Shown here in pieces: positions 9,215 through 20,188 of a DNA stretch of 64,000 nt (positions within the stretch are counted from its first letter, which is position 1; the number at the start of each line of letters is the position of its first letter). The DNA comes from Platynereis dumerilii (taxonomy: Eukaryota > Annelida > Polychaeta > Phyllodocida > Nereididae): contig JAPTHN010000001.1 in the NCBI GenBank assembly GCA_026936325.1, forward strand, positions 99,711,859 to 99,775,858, in the 5' to 3' direction. A program made the translations under genes and the position numbers. Under the pieces are notes generated by a model. That model was given only the letters and a program-made list of their open reading frames with translations, did not search any database and was not told the DNA's origin.

Positions 9215-9306
9215 CGAATTATTCCATATCTTTGTTATTCCATATCTTTCTTTGAGGTTGTAATTATTCCATATCTTTATTATTCCATATCTTTCTTTGA
9301 GGTTGT
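9215..9306. repeat. TTATTCCATATCTTT tandem duplication
   Basis: Four copies of TTATTCCATATCTTT, as two pairs, each pair followed by CTTTGAGGTTGT. Confidence 0.75.
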
Positions 9307-9798
9307 CATCCCAGTGTCACCCAACAATGCAAAAAGATTTTGATGATGACATCACACGGGCTTGTCGCCCAACAAAAGAAAAAACAATTAGAAAAGAAAC
9401 GATTTAGTTTGGGAGTATAAATTGTAAATATAAGCGTCCAACCAGTAAATTATGTAAATATCTGTGTCCTTGGATATGTGTTCTGCCCACATATCCGTTT
9501 TCTTAGAAAACATGTCTTGTTATCTTTAATGAGTCATCATTAAAGGAAACATTTTCTTTTCCTTTGTACAGGAATGCTAGGTACTCTGTAACAGTCCTCG
9601 AAAATGGATATTTCTCATTTCCCTAGCATTCCAGTACTTATTCTGTGACGGTTGTCGAGGTGAAATCTATTTTCACCCCGCATTTCATCACATATTTGTT
9701 GTTGTCAATGACAACAAACATTGCAAACCCCCCTCCCTAGTATGTAAAGTAAACACTGGGGAACAACTCATATCCAGTTTTAAGTTCCAAATTCTTTA

Positions 9799-9880
9799 TT
9801 GAGTGGCACGTCCATATCCATTGTTTCTGGTTGTTATTGAGTGGCACGTCGGTATCCAATGAGTGGCACGTCGATATCCA
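9799..9880. repeat. Triplicate of GAGTGGCACGTC
   Basis: Three direct copies of GAGTGGCACGTCSRTATCCA with unequal spacing. The core CACGTC is bHLH/bZIP-like, but no regulatory role can be claimed. Confidence 0.6.
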
Positions 9881-10260
9881 TTGTCTCTTTATTATTAAAC
9901 GATTTCCCTTAGGCTTGAGGTGTTGTTTTCGATATATAGATTTGGAAGTCAAAATCTTTAAAGTCTTCCAACAAAAAATCTTTGAAAATTTTAATAATTC
10001 CAAAAATGGGCCTCATCGTACAATGAGTGATTAACTGTTGTGTCTTTATCAATAAATCATTCCAGAGATAGTTTCATGCATGCGAATTCATGTTAAAAAA
10101 TGATGGTGAGGTTAATATCCTCATTTGAAAGTTAATGTCCTCATTTGAATGTTACAAATTAAAGTGTTAGGTCACCCTCATCCTTAAACACCAATCCCGG
10201 GTCATTGAAGTTTTTCAATTTTTCTTTCAACAATACGGGGGGTCCCTCTTTCAACTGCAT
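9881..10260. other. AT-rich stretch without genes
   Basis: Contains a short direct duplication (TCCTCATTTGAAWGTTA, near 10,118-10,152). Small ORFs on both strands overlap each other and look random. Confidence 0.3.
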
Positions 10261-11430
10261 TTTAATTAAAATAGTCCAGTAATTACATTAATTCTTAACC
10301 TCACTATTCGACTTTTAACTTCATTAAATATACGATTGGGGTAAATTACGATTGGGGTCTTTGAAATTCTTATGAGGTTAAATACGATTGGGGTCTTTTA
10401 ACTTCATAAGAATTCGAGGACTTTAATCGTGATTAATGAAGTTAATTAATTTAAATGAAGTTAATTAATTTAGCATTTATGATATTAAGTGAAACAGTAT
10501 CTGCTCTTGGTCTTGACTATGCTGCTTGCTCTTGGTCTTTAGGGAAATCTTCCAGTCCAGTCCAGTAATTACATTAATTTTTAACTTCACTATCCGACTT
10601 TTAACTTCATTAAATATACGATTGGGGTAAAATACGATTGGGGTCTTTGAAATTCTTATGAGGTTAAATACGATTGGGGTCTTTTAACTTCATAAGAATT
10701 CTAGGACTTTAATCGTGATTAATGAAGTTAATTAATTTAAATGAAGTTACTTAATTTAGCATTTACGATTTAAATTAATAATTAAGTGAAACAGTATCTG
10801 CTCTTGGTCTTGACTATGCTGCTTGCTCTTGGTCTTTAAGGAAGTCTTCCAGTCCAGTCCAGTAATTACATTAATTTTTAACTTCATTAAATATACGATT
10901 GGGGTAAAATACGATTGGGGTCTTTGAAATTCTTATGAGGTTAAATACGATTGGGGTCTTTTAACTTCATAAGAATTCGAGGACTTTAATCGTGATTAAT
11001 GAAGTTAATTAATTTAAATGAAGTTAATTAATTTAGCATTTACGATTTAAATTAATTTAGCATTTACGATTTAAATTAATTAGATTTAAATTAATTAGGT
11101 GAAACACTATTTTTTAAATAATTAAGTGAAACAGTATCTACTCTTGGTCTTGACTATGCTGCTTGCTCTTGGTCTTTAAGGAAGTCTTCCAGTCCAGTCC
11201 AGTAATTACATTAATTTTTAACCTCACTATCCGACTTTTAACTTCATTAAATATACGATTGGGGTAAATTACGATTGGGGTCTTTGAAATTCTTATGAGG
11301 TTAAATACGATTGGGGTCTTTTAACTTCATAAGAATTCGAGGACTTTAATCGTGATTAATGAAGTTAATTAATTTAAATGAAGTTAATTAATTTAGCATT
11401 TACGATTTAAATTAATTAGGTTTGATCAAG
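10261..11430. repeat. Long tandem array, period about 290-340 bp, four copies
   Basis: Copies begin at about 10,272, 10,557, 10,857 and 11,199 with AGTCCAGTAATTACATTAATT. Each holds three TACGATTGGGGT words, AAGTTAATTAATTTAAATG palindromic AT blocks and, near the right end, two CTGCTTGCTCTTGGTCTT-like words. Unit length differs by small AT-rich insertions. No coding frame runs through it. Confidence 0.88.
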
Positions 11431-11687
11431 GTAAAACAATTAACATTAATCTTGGTTTTTTTTACATTTATCTTCGTTTTTTACATGAGTAGTCTTCTGA
11501 CTACATCCTAGCTTCTGTTGTGGTCATCCTCGCTTTAGTCAAACAAGTTCCACTTCATTCATTGAATATTTCTTTGAATTCAATATCCTGTGTCCAAGAG
11601 TTCAACTTGGACCTCCTTATTTGTCCAAGAAATGTTTCAACGTCGTTTTTTTTTTCTTCAAAAAACAGTCCTTATCTCTCCAACAGG

Positions 11688-11785
11688 TAGCCGATGCTGG
11701 GGGGGGGAGTTTTTTGCAGAAGAGGGCTCGAAAGAGATGCTCTTTGGCTTTTGTTCCCCCTGCTCAACATGGTCTCAATATAGAG
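11688..11785 (+). other. Possible coding exon, unknown product
   Basis: A pyrimidine-rich tract ending in CAACAG| (11,687) and an AGAG|GTAAGC donor (GT at 11,786) bracket 98 bases that are open in two frames; one reads VADAGGGSFLQKRARKRC and on. A local GC rise fits an exon, but there is no family match and nothing to join it to. Low confidence. Confidence 0.22.
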
Positions 11786-11980
11786 GTAAGCACTGAGAGA
11801 GGTGTAAGACCGGGCAGAAAGTCTGTGTCTCCCAAACTCGCTTATCGTATTTTAAGACACAAACTCGCTTATCGTTTTTATTTTGAGACATAAACTCGCA
11901 TATCTTCATTTAATTAAAAAAATCTAATAAAATCTTTCTTTTCTCCTCTGTCTCTGGTGGTGACAGTCACAGAGCCAGAC

Positions 11981-12056
11981 TCTGCAGAGTCCCCTCCTTG
12001 GTGTTGGGGGCGCAACAGTCAGGAGACCATCGCCATGGGGTGAAAGAGAGGGGGGA
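11981..12056 (+). repeat. Partial duplicate of the dUTPase-like gene's tail region
   Basis: GAGTCCCCTCCTTG (11,987-12,000) and a following 37-base stretch containing GACCATCGCCA match 5,706-5,719 and 5,749-5,785 in the same order and at similar spacing (29 versus 15 bases between the two blocks). The copy is not obviously translated. It ties the repeat-rich stretch to the cassette on the left. Confidence 0.6.
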
Positions 12057-12365
12057 TATGTTTTTAACTTATTTAAAATATGTTTTACCTAATTTTAAAG
12101 AATCATTTACAGTTGGTATCAATCAGCAAGTCAAACTCATCCCATCTGCCAACCTTCAGCTTCTCACTCATACTTCCCCCCCTTAATTATTTCAGGATTT
12201 AAGAATCCATCATTTTCTTCATATCAAAAACATTTTAAATTCTCGAAAACTCAAAAACTCAAATCAAAAACATTTACACTATCATTCCTTATGAGAAAAT
12301 ATAATAAAAACACTGTATTCCTGGTCTAGGCAATGGCCAACAATATTTCTAAAAGTAAGTACTAA
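12057..12365. other. Stretch without recognised features
   Basis: AT-rich with some short repeats (AAAACTC, ATCAAAAACAT). No gene. Confidence 0.3.
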
Positions 12366-12443
12366 TAGGTGAGGACAGTTTCTATGTAGTCCTCTTGTGT
12401 TCCACTCATAGGTGAGGACAGTTTCTATGTAGTCCTCTTGTGT
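12366..12443. repeat. Direct duplication of about 34 bp
   Basis: Two copies of a 34-base block starting AGGTGAGGACAGTTTC. A separate ATTTAGTGAATCCAGTTCA duplication follows near 12,546-12,600. Confidence 0.8.
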
Positions 12444-12907
12444 ACCTGAGTGAAAGTCTTAAGGTCGTCCCAATTTGAGGGGTTTTGAGACATTGTTTCT
12501 TAGTGACAAGTTTTCCACACTAAGAAACAGACACTAAACATATTCATTTAGTGAATCCAGTTCACCGCTGGGCCGAGTCATTTAGTGAATCCAGTTCAGT
12601 GGTGGGGCGCTGGCAAGATAATTTCCGGTCGTTATACCCGAAATTCCGGCTCCTATTTTGACTTGGTCAAAATTTACTGTGAATCCAGTATTTTCCTACT
12701 CCAGCAATCTACAGTTACCTCCTCCCCCCCCCTCTAGCGTTAGTTAATTCTTTCTTAACTTACATAATTTAATATAATTTAATTTAATTCTTTATGTAAT
12801 TATAAGTTTAACAAATCTTTAACAACTTATTTTGTTAAAGAAGTAATTTCCTTATTTTCTTTCTCAACTTATCCTTAATTTATATTGCCTTAATTTCCTT
12901 ATTCTGT

Positions 12908-13172
12908 AAAAATCATATATCCAATCGTTAATTAACATTAGGCAAAAAATCTTGAACGAGCCTAGTCATTTGCAAGTATTTCTTTGTTCTCAGCTTCAAT
13001 TGCTGAAAAACGTCCATTGTTCTCCCGTTTCGAGCAATATAAAAATCATATATCCAATCGTTAATTAACATTAGGCAAAAAATCTTGAACGAGCCTAGTC
13101 ATTTGCAAGTATTTCTTTGTTCTCAGCTTCAATTGCTGAAAAACGTCGATTGTTCTCCCGTTTCGAGCAATA
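12908..13172. repeat. Tandem duplication of about 132 bp
   Basis: Two nearly identical copies beginning AAAAATCATATATCC (about 12,908 and 13,041). Their last part, TTGCTGAAAAACG, is then reused several times between 13,195 and 13,335 with AACGTT-containing variants. Confidence 0.9.
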
Positions 13173-13503
13173 GATTGCTAAAAATAGCAAAACTCGATTG
13201 CTGAAAAACGTTTTTTATTTTCTGAAAACGTTATTAGATTGCTGGAAAACGTTTTTTCCTGAAAACGTAAAACATCGATAGATTGTGTCGATAGATTGTT
13301 GGTTCTTATGTTTTCAGTTGCTGAAAACGTCTTTTCATTTTGATTTAAAAAAGGTACCTTGCCTTTCTCTTGCCTGCACCACTTATTCTTCTTTGGCCCC
13401 TTCAGAGCAAGATCCTGGCAAGATCCTGGCATGGGTTCATGTCAGATCTTAATTTTAATGGTGAATATTTAAACTAACTTGCAACAGGTGCAACGTTATC
13501 TGT

Positions 13504-13945
13504 TATGGTAAATAAAATATTATTTGTCAATACTTTTAACATTTATATTATATTTAGCTTCGCTGAGAAGCTAGACAGATAATTTTATTTACCATATTAT
13601 TTGTCAATACTTTTATCATTTATATTATATTTAGCTTCGCTGAGAGGCTAGACAGATAATTTTATTTACCATATTATTTGTCAATACTTTTATCATTTAT
13701 ATTATATTTAGCTTCGCTGAGAGGCTAGACAAATAATTTTATTTACCATATTATTTGTCAATACTTTTATCATTTATATTATATTTAGCTTCGCTGAGAA
13801 GCTAGACAGATAATTTTATTTACCATATTATTTGTCAATACCTATATCATTTATATTATATTTAGCTTCGCTGAGAGGCTAGACAAATAATTTTATTTAC
13901 CATATTATTTGTCAATACTTTTATCATTTATATTATATTTAGCTT
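13504..13945. repeat. 77-bp tandem array with one hairpin per unit
   Basis: TAGCTTCGCTGAGA recurs at about 13,555, 13,632, 13,709, 13,786 and 13,863, and a truncated sixth copy begins near 13,940: a strict 77-bp period. In several units AGCTTC-GCTGA-GAAGCT forms a perfect 6-bp stem with a 5-base loop; others carry one G-T pair. No unique spacers lie between units, so this is not a CRISPR-like array. Confidence 0.93.
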
Positions 13946-14340
13946 CCAAAATTAGCTGGGTCTTTCACAATCAGTTTTCTTCTCTAAATGTTAACTTCTA
14001 ACGAGTTGTTAACATTTAGTCTTATATATATAAGCAATTAGATTTGTGTGGCATCTTGCAGTAGTCATATATGTGTGGCATCTTGCAGTAGTCATATATG
14101 TGTGGCAAAGTTCAATTTTAAATGGACAAGCTGTCCTAGTCTTTATTATAACATTAAAAACATTTAAAGGCCTTTGAGGGAAGTGCCTTTTGTTTTAAGG
14201 GAAGTACCTTTTGTTTTAAGTTTTTTGTAGCTTTGTGGGAGGTACCAACCTACCTGGGGGGAAAGAAAGAAAAAAAACCGGGGGGGGGGGGGGAGGTGGG
14301 GAAAATATAAAACAAAAAACAGGGTTCGAATTTTCAAAAC
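13946..14340. other. Spacer with short duplications and a G run
   Basis: Includes a duplicated TGTGGCATCTTGCAGTAGTC (about 14,048-14,095), a duplicated GGGAAGT(G/A)CCTTTTGTTTTAAG, and a run of about 14 G near 14,280. Confidence 0.4.
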
Positions 14341-14559
14341 ATGACAAAAACAAATTCAAGGAAGAAAGTTGCACCAACACAAAGCTATTGGTTGCGGAAA
14401 GTAAAAGAGGCCATGGCCAAAAGAAAAAAACCTAAAAACTACAGGGGAAAAGGTTTCATTAACGTCTTAAAAAAAATTGGCGTGAAAACTAAAAAATTAG
14501 AACAGAGAGCCATTGCTAAACACAACCAAAGAAAGAGGTTATACCCTCATCTACGCTAG
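14341..14559 (+). CDS. Small very basic protein, candidate core-like protein
   Basis: A 72-residue ORF with about one third Lys plus Arg: KKVAPTQSYWLRKVKEAMAK, then a KRKKPKNYRGKGF block, then a basic C-terminus. Composition is even and protein-like rather than low complexity, and the ORF stands in AT-rich DNA, where a Lys/Arg-rich random frame is less surprising. In virus-like elements of this kind small basic DNA-packaging proteins are known, which is the only reason to suggest that role. A longer overlapping frame starts at 14,235 in another phase and passes through the G run; it looks worse. No homologue recognised. Confidence 0.33.
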   Translation: MTKTNSRKKVAPTQSYWLRKVKEAMAKRKKPKNYRGKGFINVLKKIGVKTKKLEQRAIAKHNQRKRLYPHLR

Positions 14560-15690
14560 AAAAATATGAATGTTTTTTTTTAATTTTTTTCATGTTGTAT
14601 GTAAACAAGGGTTTGTTTATTCATTCAACTTGTTGATTATTTAAATTATTTAAACTGTTTGATTATTTATTTAAATTATTTAAATTATGTTATTTATAAA
14701 AAATTTGTGTGATTGTGTGTTATTTATAAAAATTTGTTATAATATCGTTTTGTTGTACATGAGATTTAATAATGTGTTATTTATAAAAATTTGTTATAAT
14801 ATCGTTTTGTTGTACATGAGATTTAATAAATGTGATTACTCTATATAATTTATAAAAAATCAAATATGTTCTATAAAATAATAACTGTGATATATAAAAG
14901 CTGAATATATGTTCTATAAAATAACTGTGATATATAACATTTAATTTAATTTGTTACTGTGATATATAACATTTAATTTAATTTGTTACTTGTTACACTA
15001 ATATTTTAACATTAAGATTGTATGATTGTAGATATTCTGTAATTTATTAAAAATATGATTATTCTGTAATTTATTTATATATATATATTATACTAATTTA
15101 TTAAAATGTGATTATTCTGTTAAATATATATTTATATTATACTATGTGATATTTCTGTGTTTCAGGAATTTATAAAATTTATTTGTGATATTTCTGTTTC
15201 TGTGATTTATAAATATTTCTGTTTCTGTGATTTATAAAATTTATTATGTGTGTGAAATTGTATGTGCAATTTGTTATAATAAACAGAATGTTATATTGTT
15301 ACTCCAAAACTGTGTTACATCATGCCTTATGCTAAACTTAATCCAAATTTTTGATGATAATAACTACTGATTATTGACTGATAGTAGTTACATAATTAGT
15401 AGTCATATTTTTGATGAGAGACAACAAGAAAAAAAGGAAAAAGACAATTTTTCCTGTGAATCTCATCACAGAAAAAAGGTAGTAAAGCTAAAAAGGGAAA
15501 AATAAAACTTTTTTCCTGTGAATATCATAGCAAAATGAAAAGGGTATTCTGGAAGACTGAAGCCCCGAGAAAATAGTTTTCTCAAGGTTGAAAGCTTGGC
15601 GAAGCTGTTATTTATCTGGGGTCATTTAAACACAATCATTTATCTATTTAAACACAATCATTTATCTATGAGACAATATTTTAATAAATT
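14560..15690. other. Very AT-rich stretch with small direct repeats
   Basis: Direct copies of TGTGTTATTTATAAAAATTTG (two, about 14,716-14,800), ACTGTGATATATAACATTTA (two, near 14,925-14,985) and TTCTGTTTCTGTGATTTATA (near 15,200). At 15,630-15,670 AAACACAATCATTTATCTAT is doubled. No gene. Confidence 0.4.
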
Positions 15691-15699
15691 CAAAAGCCT

Positions 15700-15950
15700 A
15701 GGTTGGCGTGGCTAGAGAGGAGGATATTTGGAAGGGTTTTTATTTGCAAGCAAGCCTCTTTGAGCTATTGCTTAGAAGACTTAGAGCGAATGGATGAAGA
15801 TCTTCTGCCACTCACTGAAAGTCAAGTCATTTATGATAAGACATTTGTGATGTGGGCGAAAGCGGGGGCACCTCCCCGAGGGGGATTCGAACCCGCGACC
15901 ACACGAACACGAGGAAGATACTGTGTCTCTGAGCCACGCCACCCAGGCTG
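15700..15950 (-). mobile_element. tRNA-derived SINE (or tRNA pseudogene with body)
   Basis: On the minus strand, GGGTGGCGTGGCTCAGAG (box A-like, about 15,926-15,943) and GGGTTCGAATCC (exact box B, 15,883-15,894) are spaced as in a tRNA, followed by about 170 bases of non-tRNA body. The predicted acceptor and anticodon stems do not fold into a good tRNA, so a SINE head is more likely than a working tRNA gene. ORFs here on both strands are by-products. Confidence 0.6.
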
Positions 15951-15974
15951 ACAGTGAAAAATTAACACTTTTAG

Positions 15975-16460
15975 TCACCAGTGCAACACAACAGACCTAA
16001 GAGGCTAAAAATAGAACAGCTGATTTTGTAAACAGAGCTCATAGTGGCACACTCATGAACTAAGTAATCTCACTATGCTACCTCAGTGCAGAGCACATGG
16101 CCTCGATGCACGAGGAGGGCGAAGAGCATTGAGAGAGGGGAAAACGGGGTTAAACCACCCCTTGAAATAATACCACCATCTAGACTTAGTCGGATAGCCC
16201 CCCTTCTCATAAAAGTAGGGGGGGGGAAAAGGAAACACAGGCAAAAGTATTTACTGTTTGTTTTCAATGGACTTAAACGGCATCTGGTTTTGGTGAAAAA
16301 CAAGAAATCGGTTTACTGTAGGTTTCTAATGGACTTAATCGGCAAATTCCACTACTACTCATTGGAAGGGGCAATTTCCGCACTATCATTGGCAGTCAGA
16401 AAAAAGTGAAATACTCAAATATTTTTGCTGAAACCATGGCAACAAAAATTTAAGATTGGG
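15975..16460. other. Stretch without recognised features
   Basis: A 107-codon frame on the + strand (16,086-16,409) runs through G/C-rich patches; it has no recognisable domain and a similar frame exists on the other strand. Considered non-coding. Confidence 0.3.
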
Positions 16461-16462
16461 GC

Positions 16463-17271
16463 ACCTAAATCCGTCCAGGATGCTGGTAAATCCGTCCAGC
16501 AAGGATGGTAAATCCGTCCAGAGGGCATTATGCAGCACACACTTATCATATCTTGCTATTTTTTCAAGTGTAGCAATTTTTAACTTTCAGAAAGGATTTT
16601 AAGTGGATTGCGGGATAATAAGATACTGATTGCACTTATAAGAGGTGAATTAGATAAGAGAGGTTAAGTTAATAATCAATAATTCCACTTGACTGCCTAA
16701 ATTACAATTGTAGAACTTATTTATCCCAATAAAGTGATCTAATTGCTCAATCTAGTTTCTGTAATCAGTGTTATACCATTTGTAGACATTAAAAATCATA
16801 AAAGTACTTTTAAACCCCATTTGAAATGGGTGGACGGATATACAATCACCGAAACAAAGACAGTTTTAAAATAATTATGGTAATTCCGTCCACTTTTATT
16901 TCCATTGTATCCCGTTTTCAGGTGTTGCAATTAAGTTATTTGACAAATCCTAGAGGAATAATAAAGTTCTAAATCTCATTCAACAACATTTTTTACCTTC
17001 AATATCTTTTTGTGATGGAAATAGGCCTACAAAGAACAGTACCACCATGTTCAAAATGGCTGTGATTACGTCACAGGATATCATTGTATTTTGTTCTTTG
17101 TTTTTTAATGGACCTGAAAAACCATTTAAAATTCTATCAAACCGGAAAAAACTTCAAAATATGTTAAAAACATGTTTCTCCTGCTTATGAAATACACACA
17201 ACTGTAATAAATGTAATTGTATGCCTGTATCAGGGGGTGGACGGATTTGCCCTCCTGGACGGATTTACCGT
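16463..17271. mobile_element. Non-autonomous TIR element with repeated CCGTCCA motif
   Basis: The left end has three direct copies of TAAATCCGTCCAG (16,465-16,521); the right end has two inverted copies (GGACGGATTTACC at 17,258-17,269 and TGGACGGATTTGCC before it). Two more lone motifs sit inside near 16,830 and 16,887. GGTAAATCCGTCCAG then (G)AGGGCA is shared by both ends in inverted orientation. No coding capacity. Target-site duplication not resolved; the true left end could be any of the three copies. Confidence 0.7.
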
Positions 17272-17275
17272 ACTT

Positions 17276-18840
17276 GACTCTAAGTATAGAGGAAATAAAC
17301 TAAGTTCAGAAGGGAATAACTTACAATGTCAATTTTGAGATATAAATAAACAAATGGATGAGTGCACAGATAGATTGACAGTAATAATGTTGGTGCAAAT
17401 TGAAGATCTTTTTGAGACTTTTCAACCATGGCACTCGGAATGTTGTATGATACAAATTGACAAAGTTATTGAGAACTGCGTATTGCGAAAAAATCGTTTA
17501 AAATGAGCAAAAACGACTTAAGTTCAAGGCTCTTGAGGCACCAGTTACTCATATTGAAATGTTGTAATATTCTGCATAGGTCCGTTTTATAGGTTATATC
17601 ACAAAATGAGGGGGTGTCCCATCAAAAATTAGGGAATTTTTTTTTTTTGGACACCCTACTGCTTATGCCAACATAGCAGAATTATGCCTGATGATCTATA
17701 CAAGTGAGCTGTCAGTGCATAACTAGGTTATGTTGACATTCTGGGAGTATGTTGGGTCACATATCCCTCTCTGGCAGCTTGATCATTTTGTAGTAAGATG
17801 CTATGTACCAGTTGGGCAAATAATGTTTTCTGTCTTGCAAGTTATGTTTTCAGTCTTTATGAAGAAAGAGAAAAAAATGTGTTTTACCAGGGGAAACTTT
17901 GCCACAGATACGATGGTTTCAGAATGATCTTCACTAAGGTAGGCCTATAAAAAAAATTTAGTTTTTGTGTATCATGATTTATGTTTCATTGTTAGAAAGT
18001 AAAGTAGCTTCTGAAAACATTTATTCTTAACACCTGCTGTGAAATATTTATATTATGTTGTCTCAGATGAATATACAACTATGCTCTTTTATAAGTATCA
18101 GCTTTTTTGGCTTTGTCTGCACGTTTTCAAACTTTATCAGCTGTGTCAATTAGAGGAAATAATTCAACAAAAAAACTATTTTGTAAACATTTATTTGATT
18201 TGAAGTTTGATGATTACATCCACAAAGACTTATTTTCTGCGCTAAATATTTATCCGATATTGAAGCGATATATGTTACTTCAATGCAAACAAATCTCATT
18301 ATCTAGATAAACCAAACTCATGATAAGCAATTTGTCATTTTGTAAATGCCATCTTAAATATTATGTACAGTTATCATGCTTGTTCTAACCTTCCGAGCGA
18401 CAGTTTTGGCTTGCTTGCTCTGTGCCTTTTCATCACAATTTGATGCAACTGTTCTGGTGACAGATGCAAAGCTAATTTTCTCATCAATATAGATAATCAC
18501 ATCAACAATAAATATATTACATCTTGTTTCATTACAGAATCCTCAGCATCATGAGATTGGATTATGGAGGATGAACATTCTGATTCAAATGGTGGTTTCC
18601 CCTTCTACTTTTGCTTCCTTATTAATTTCTGACACAAATAATACGGAAGAATGAAGATGTAATGAAAGACAAGTCTGAAGGAATCATTTTTATGCCTAGG
18701 TCTGAAGTCATACCATAAAAATAGATCAATATATTGGAATCGAAAATAAAGTGCCTTCATTTCCCTATTCTTAATAACATTTCACCACTCGAAATTCACA
18801 AAAAGGAGTGTGCAGATTGTTCCCACAATCGAAACTTTTG
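17276..18840 (+). repeat. Segmental duplication, first copy (pairs with 20,748-22,566)
   Basis: Highly similar over its length to 20,748-22,566 once a 247-bp insertion in the second copy is removed (about 1,565 versus 1,572 bp). It starts at GTATAGAGGAAATAAACT right after the TIR element and ends near GATTGTTCCCACAATCG. Non-coding. Confidence 0.9.
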
Positions 18841-19519
18841 CAATCATAATACGAGGAGGGTTCTTCATTTCACAGTATTTTTCACCCTTGCACTCCAGTA
18901 TAAAAATAAATTTGTTTGTGCAAAAGAGAAGAAAACTGTAGAAAAAGTGTGAATCAACCTGACCATCATGAGAAACCTCAAGTGAGCTCTCAGTTTTCAA
19001 GTTTCCATCAAGTAGAAAAACTACCGGAAGTTCTCCAGTCTCCTATGCATATTTCATTTAAGAAAGTTTAATCTCTGGATCTACCACATCCACATTCAAT
19101 CAATAACAGGTTGTTGCTCATTCACTTGAACATGAAAATGCATTTGCATTTTAAAAATGCCTTTTGCAGTCAGCCAGATCATCAATAACTATTGAAATTT
19201 GAAAACTATGCAGTCTAGATACTTCAATGTTCAATGCATTTGAGTACTAATTTTGATGATTTGATTCTGATGTAAACAGTACTACTTATTGAGTACTTAA
19301 TCAGATTTTTTTTTATTCGTTTACCTCAAGTTGACTTTGTCTCAACTTGCCTTTTCTAGTGTCGATTTCACGAGCTATAGGCTTTTTTTTTACAAAACTT
19401 TCTTTCATGACATATTTCTTCTGAGGAAGCAATTGCGATTTCAATCCCTTGACACAACATGACACAACACGATATGACACGACATGATGTGTTTCAATTA
19501 AACATCAGAGACAGAAATA
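18841..19519. other. Unique-looking spacer
   Basis: No recognised gene or repeat; a short run of related words (ACATGACACAACACGATATG) occurs near 19,460-19,490. Confidence 0.3.
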
Positions 19520-20188
19520 TTAAATTTGGCCACATTTTATATACAACAGCATTTGGTGAAAAGCTCAGCCTCCAGGCGAATCAAGAATTTTCAAATTGTT
19601 CCTGAAAATTCAAAATGCAAATCAACTTTTGCTTTTCGTCACTAGATTCTGATGCAATTTCAATGCAGAACACTACAAGTGCATGCAGCCTCATGCCATT
19701 ATATCATTCATTTCTCTCACTTGATAAATCTTCTTCAACCTGAAAAGAAAGAGGTCTACATCTTTGCCTGGATATGTCATTAAAATAGTGTTTCTGCTCC
19801 TGTCTCTCGTCATCTTCTTCTACTTCAGGTGAGAGAAATTGTTAGAGAACACATTTTTATCCTATCTTCACTTTTCCATCTCCGGCAAATCTCTTCAAGG
19901 AGATGAGCAGATGAGCCTTATCGCTGTGCACTTGCGAAGAAAAATACATGAGCCTCGGCTACATCAAAGTTTTGTTTACATTTTCTCTCTTCTCAGTTGC
20001 CTCTTTTTAAAAATTATTGATTTAAGAAATTAAAACAAATTACCTGATAACTATGCAGCCAGGTACACCGCCAGATAGCAACACAGCAAATGAGACAAAA
20101 AAAATGGACAGACAGTTAGACAGTCGGACAGCTTGAGAGAGAGATAAACATATAGATAGACTCGTTGCTCAACAATGACAATAGATAG

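Noticed and set aside
13504-13945. CRISPR-like regular repeat
   Set aside because: Units are contiguous at 77 bp with no unique spacers, and the setting is an animal genome.
15866-15950. A tRNA gene on the minus strand
   Set aside because: Box A and B are present but the arms do not pair properly and a long non-tRNA body follows; better explained as a SINE head.
15703-15978. Overlapping ORFs on both strands
   Set aside because: Both read through the SINE head.
16073-16409. 107-codon plus-strand ORF and a 76-codon minus-strand ORF
   Set aside because: No domain, mutual overlap on opposite strands, and low-complexity G/C runs.
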